Source of the DNA: Thermoproteota archaeon
Lineage (GTDB): Archaea > Thermoproteota > Bathyarchaeia > Bathyarchaeales > Bathycorpusculaceae
Assembly: GCA_012511995.1 (NCBI GenBank)
Contig: JAAZFA010000001.1
Location: forward strand, 1-5,698
Direction of reading: 5' to 3'
DNA length: 5,698 nt
Under the pieces are notes generated by a model. It saw nothing but the letters and a program-made list of their open reading frames with translations, ran no database searches and was not told the DNA's origin. Shown in pieces: positions 5,095-5,698 of this stretch (position 1 is the first letter of the stretch; each line of letters starts with the position of its first letter). The position numbers were made by a program, and so were the translations under genes.

Positions 5095-5698
5095 ACTTAA
5101 CCTTCCTATGTCTAATTAAAATAGCAACAGAGAACAAAGAAAGAAGCAACGGAACGATTACCAACCAAGACAACTCTGGAACAGTTGGAGTTGGATTTGG
5201 TGCTGAGGTGGGAGAGTTGTTGCTCTCTGGTATGGTTATCGATTGTGTGCTGCTCCAATCACTTGGTCTTGGGTAAAGAAACCATGCGGGTGATACGACG
5301 AGTCTTCCGTCGCTAATAGAGGGTGTATAATAACCTAACCATGCCTTAACTCGAAAATCTATCGTTCCACCAGCAGGATAACTGTTAGCAGGTAAAGCAA
5401 CTGTTGTGTATCCAGAAGTTGATTGTGTGTCAACATGGCTTTCTTGCCAGTCGCTTTCGAAGTGACCTTTAGTCTGAATGAAATATCTCATACCTAAAGC
5501 GCTGCCGTTGATACTTGCAGGAAATTCTTGGTTTTTAATCGTCATATCTATTGTGAAATTCTTAACATGATAGCCTTGATGTGTTTTAGTTGTTACTTCA
5601 CCTGTGTAAGGATTAGTATGCGTTGTTGTGGTTGTTGGCACATCATATGAGTGGTCAACATATTTTATGGTGAATTCTGGAACGGAAGGTATTGGTAT
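5087..5698 (-). CDS. Secreted surface protein with PEF-CTERM-like C-terminal tail (N-terminus beyond window)
   Basis: This is the first member of the tandem family in transcription order, cut by the window's right edge; 203 residues are visible. The frame stays open from 5698, upstream of the GTG at 5641. Homology begins at once with IPIPSVPEFTIKYVDHSYDVP, which aligns to the mature start of the complete copy, so GTG 5641 is not the true start and only the signal peptide is missing. Shared motifs follow: NPYTGE, QGYHVKNFTI, IKNQEF, YFIQTKGHF, GGTIDFRVKAWLGYY and SDWSSTQSITIPE. A Ser/Pro/Thr-rich linker leads to VPELSWL (visible 173-179), a hydrophobic helix, and RHRKVKYE at the end. The VPEL, helix, basic-cluster order resembles archaeal PEF-CTERM sorting signals, which archaeosortase-type enzymes are thought to process. 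No such enzyme is in the window. It overlaps the next gene by eight bases. The cellular role is unknown; surface display is inferred. Confidence 0.85.
   Translation of the reverse strand: MPIPSVPEFTIKYVDHSYDVPTTTTTHTNPYTGEVTTKTHQGYHVKNFTIDMTIKNQEFPASINGSALGMRYFIQTKGHFESDWQESHVDTQSTSGYTTVALPANSYPAGGTIDFRVKAWLGYYTPSISDGRLVVSPAWFLYPRPSDWSSTQSITIPESNNSPTSAPNPTPTVPELSWLVIVPLLLSLFSVAILIRHRKVKYE
5101..5107 (-). promoter_or_regulatory. Shine-Dalgarno site inside the upstream gene's tail codons
   Basis: The minus strand reads AGGAAGG, six bases before the ATG of the 298-residue gene. These bases are also codons for the basic RHRK-V end of the preceding protein's membrane tail. The site fixes the start at 5094 and, with the eight-base gene overlap, supports translational coupling. 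Confidence 0.6.

Noticed and set aside
5639..5641. GTG at 5641 as the start of the right-hand surface protein
   Set aside because: The same frame continues to the window end with sequence (PSVPEFT, SYDVP) matching the mature start of the complete paralogue, so the true start lies beyond 5698.

Overview
The window most resembles an archaeal chromosome segment, probably from an uncultured Thermoproteota lineage such as Bathyarchaeia. This is inferred from protein style, not from a marker gene. The support is: Sec-type signal peptides followed by sequon-rich ectodomains and a C-terminal membrane anchor; a C-terminal tail resembling archaeal PEF-CTERM sorting signals; a TATA-like element at a plausible distance upstream of a gene start; purine-rich Shine-Dalgarno-like sites; and a short helix-turn-helix protein of a type I associate with such genomes. 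No rRNA, tRNA, CRISPR array or insertion sequence was seen.

Left part, + strand (2-2976). The window opens inside a LysR-type regulator (2-790) that lacks only its first HTH helices. After a 150-base gap comes a two-gene unit. The first gene (941-1771) encodes a surface protein with a signal peptide, an ectodomain with six N-glycosylation sequons, and a C-terminal membrane helix. Two bases later (1774-2976) comes a polytopic membrane iron-sulfur protein of the NapH/NosR/CcoG type with two C-terminal [4Fe-4S] ferredoxin motifs. The pair looks like a membrane redox module in which the anchored ectodomain serves the electron-transfer protein; electron donor and acceptor are unknown.

Middle (2977-3429). 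This is mostly non-coding or decaying sequence. It holds one credible small gene, a 46-residue helix-turn-helix protein (3224-3364), and a doubtful 40-codon ORF before it (3066-3188) that may be a frameshifted relative.

Right part, - strand (3430-5698). Three tandem, same-strand members of one secreted, membrane-anchored protein family lie head to tail. In transcription order they are a copy cut by the window end (5698-5087) with a PEF-CTERM-like tail, a complete 298-residue copy (5094-4198) that overlaps it by 8 bases, and a pseudogene (4055-3430). I reconstructed the pseudogene across two one-base frameshifts, an in-frame stop, a lost ATG and an apparent internal deletion. All copies share a core with NPY-TGE, GYHV-N, I-NQ-F, KG-F and DF-V-A-GYY motifs, so the locus records duplication, divergence of the anchoring tail and loss of one copy. 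Function is unknown; display on the cell surface is the best inference.
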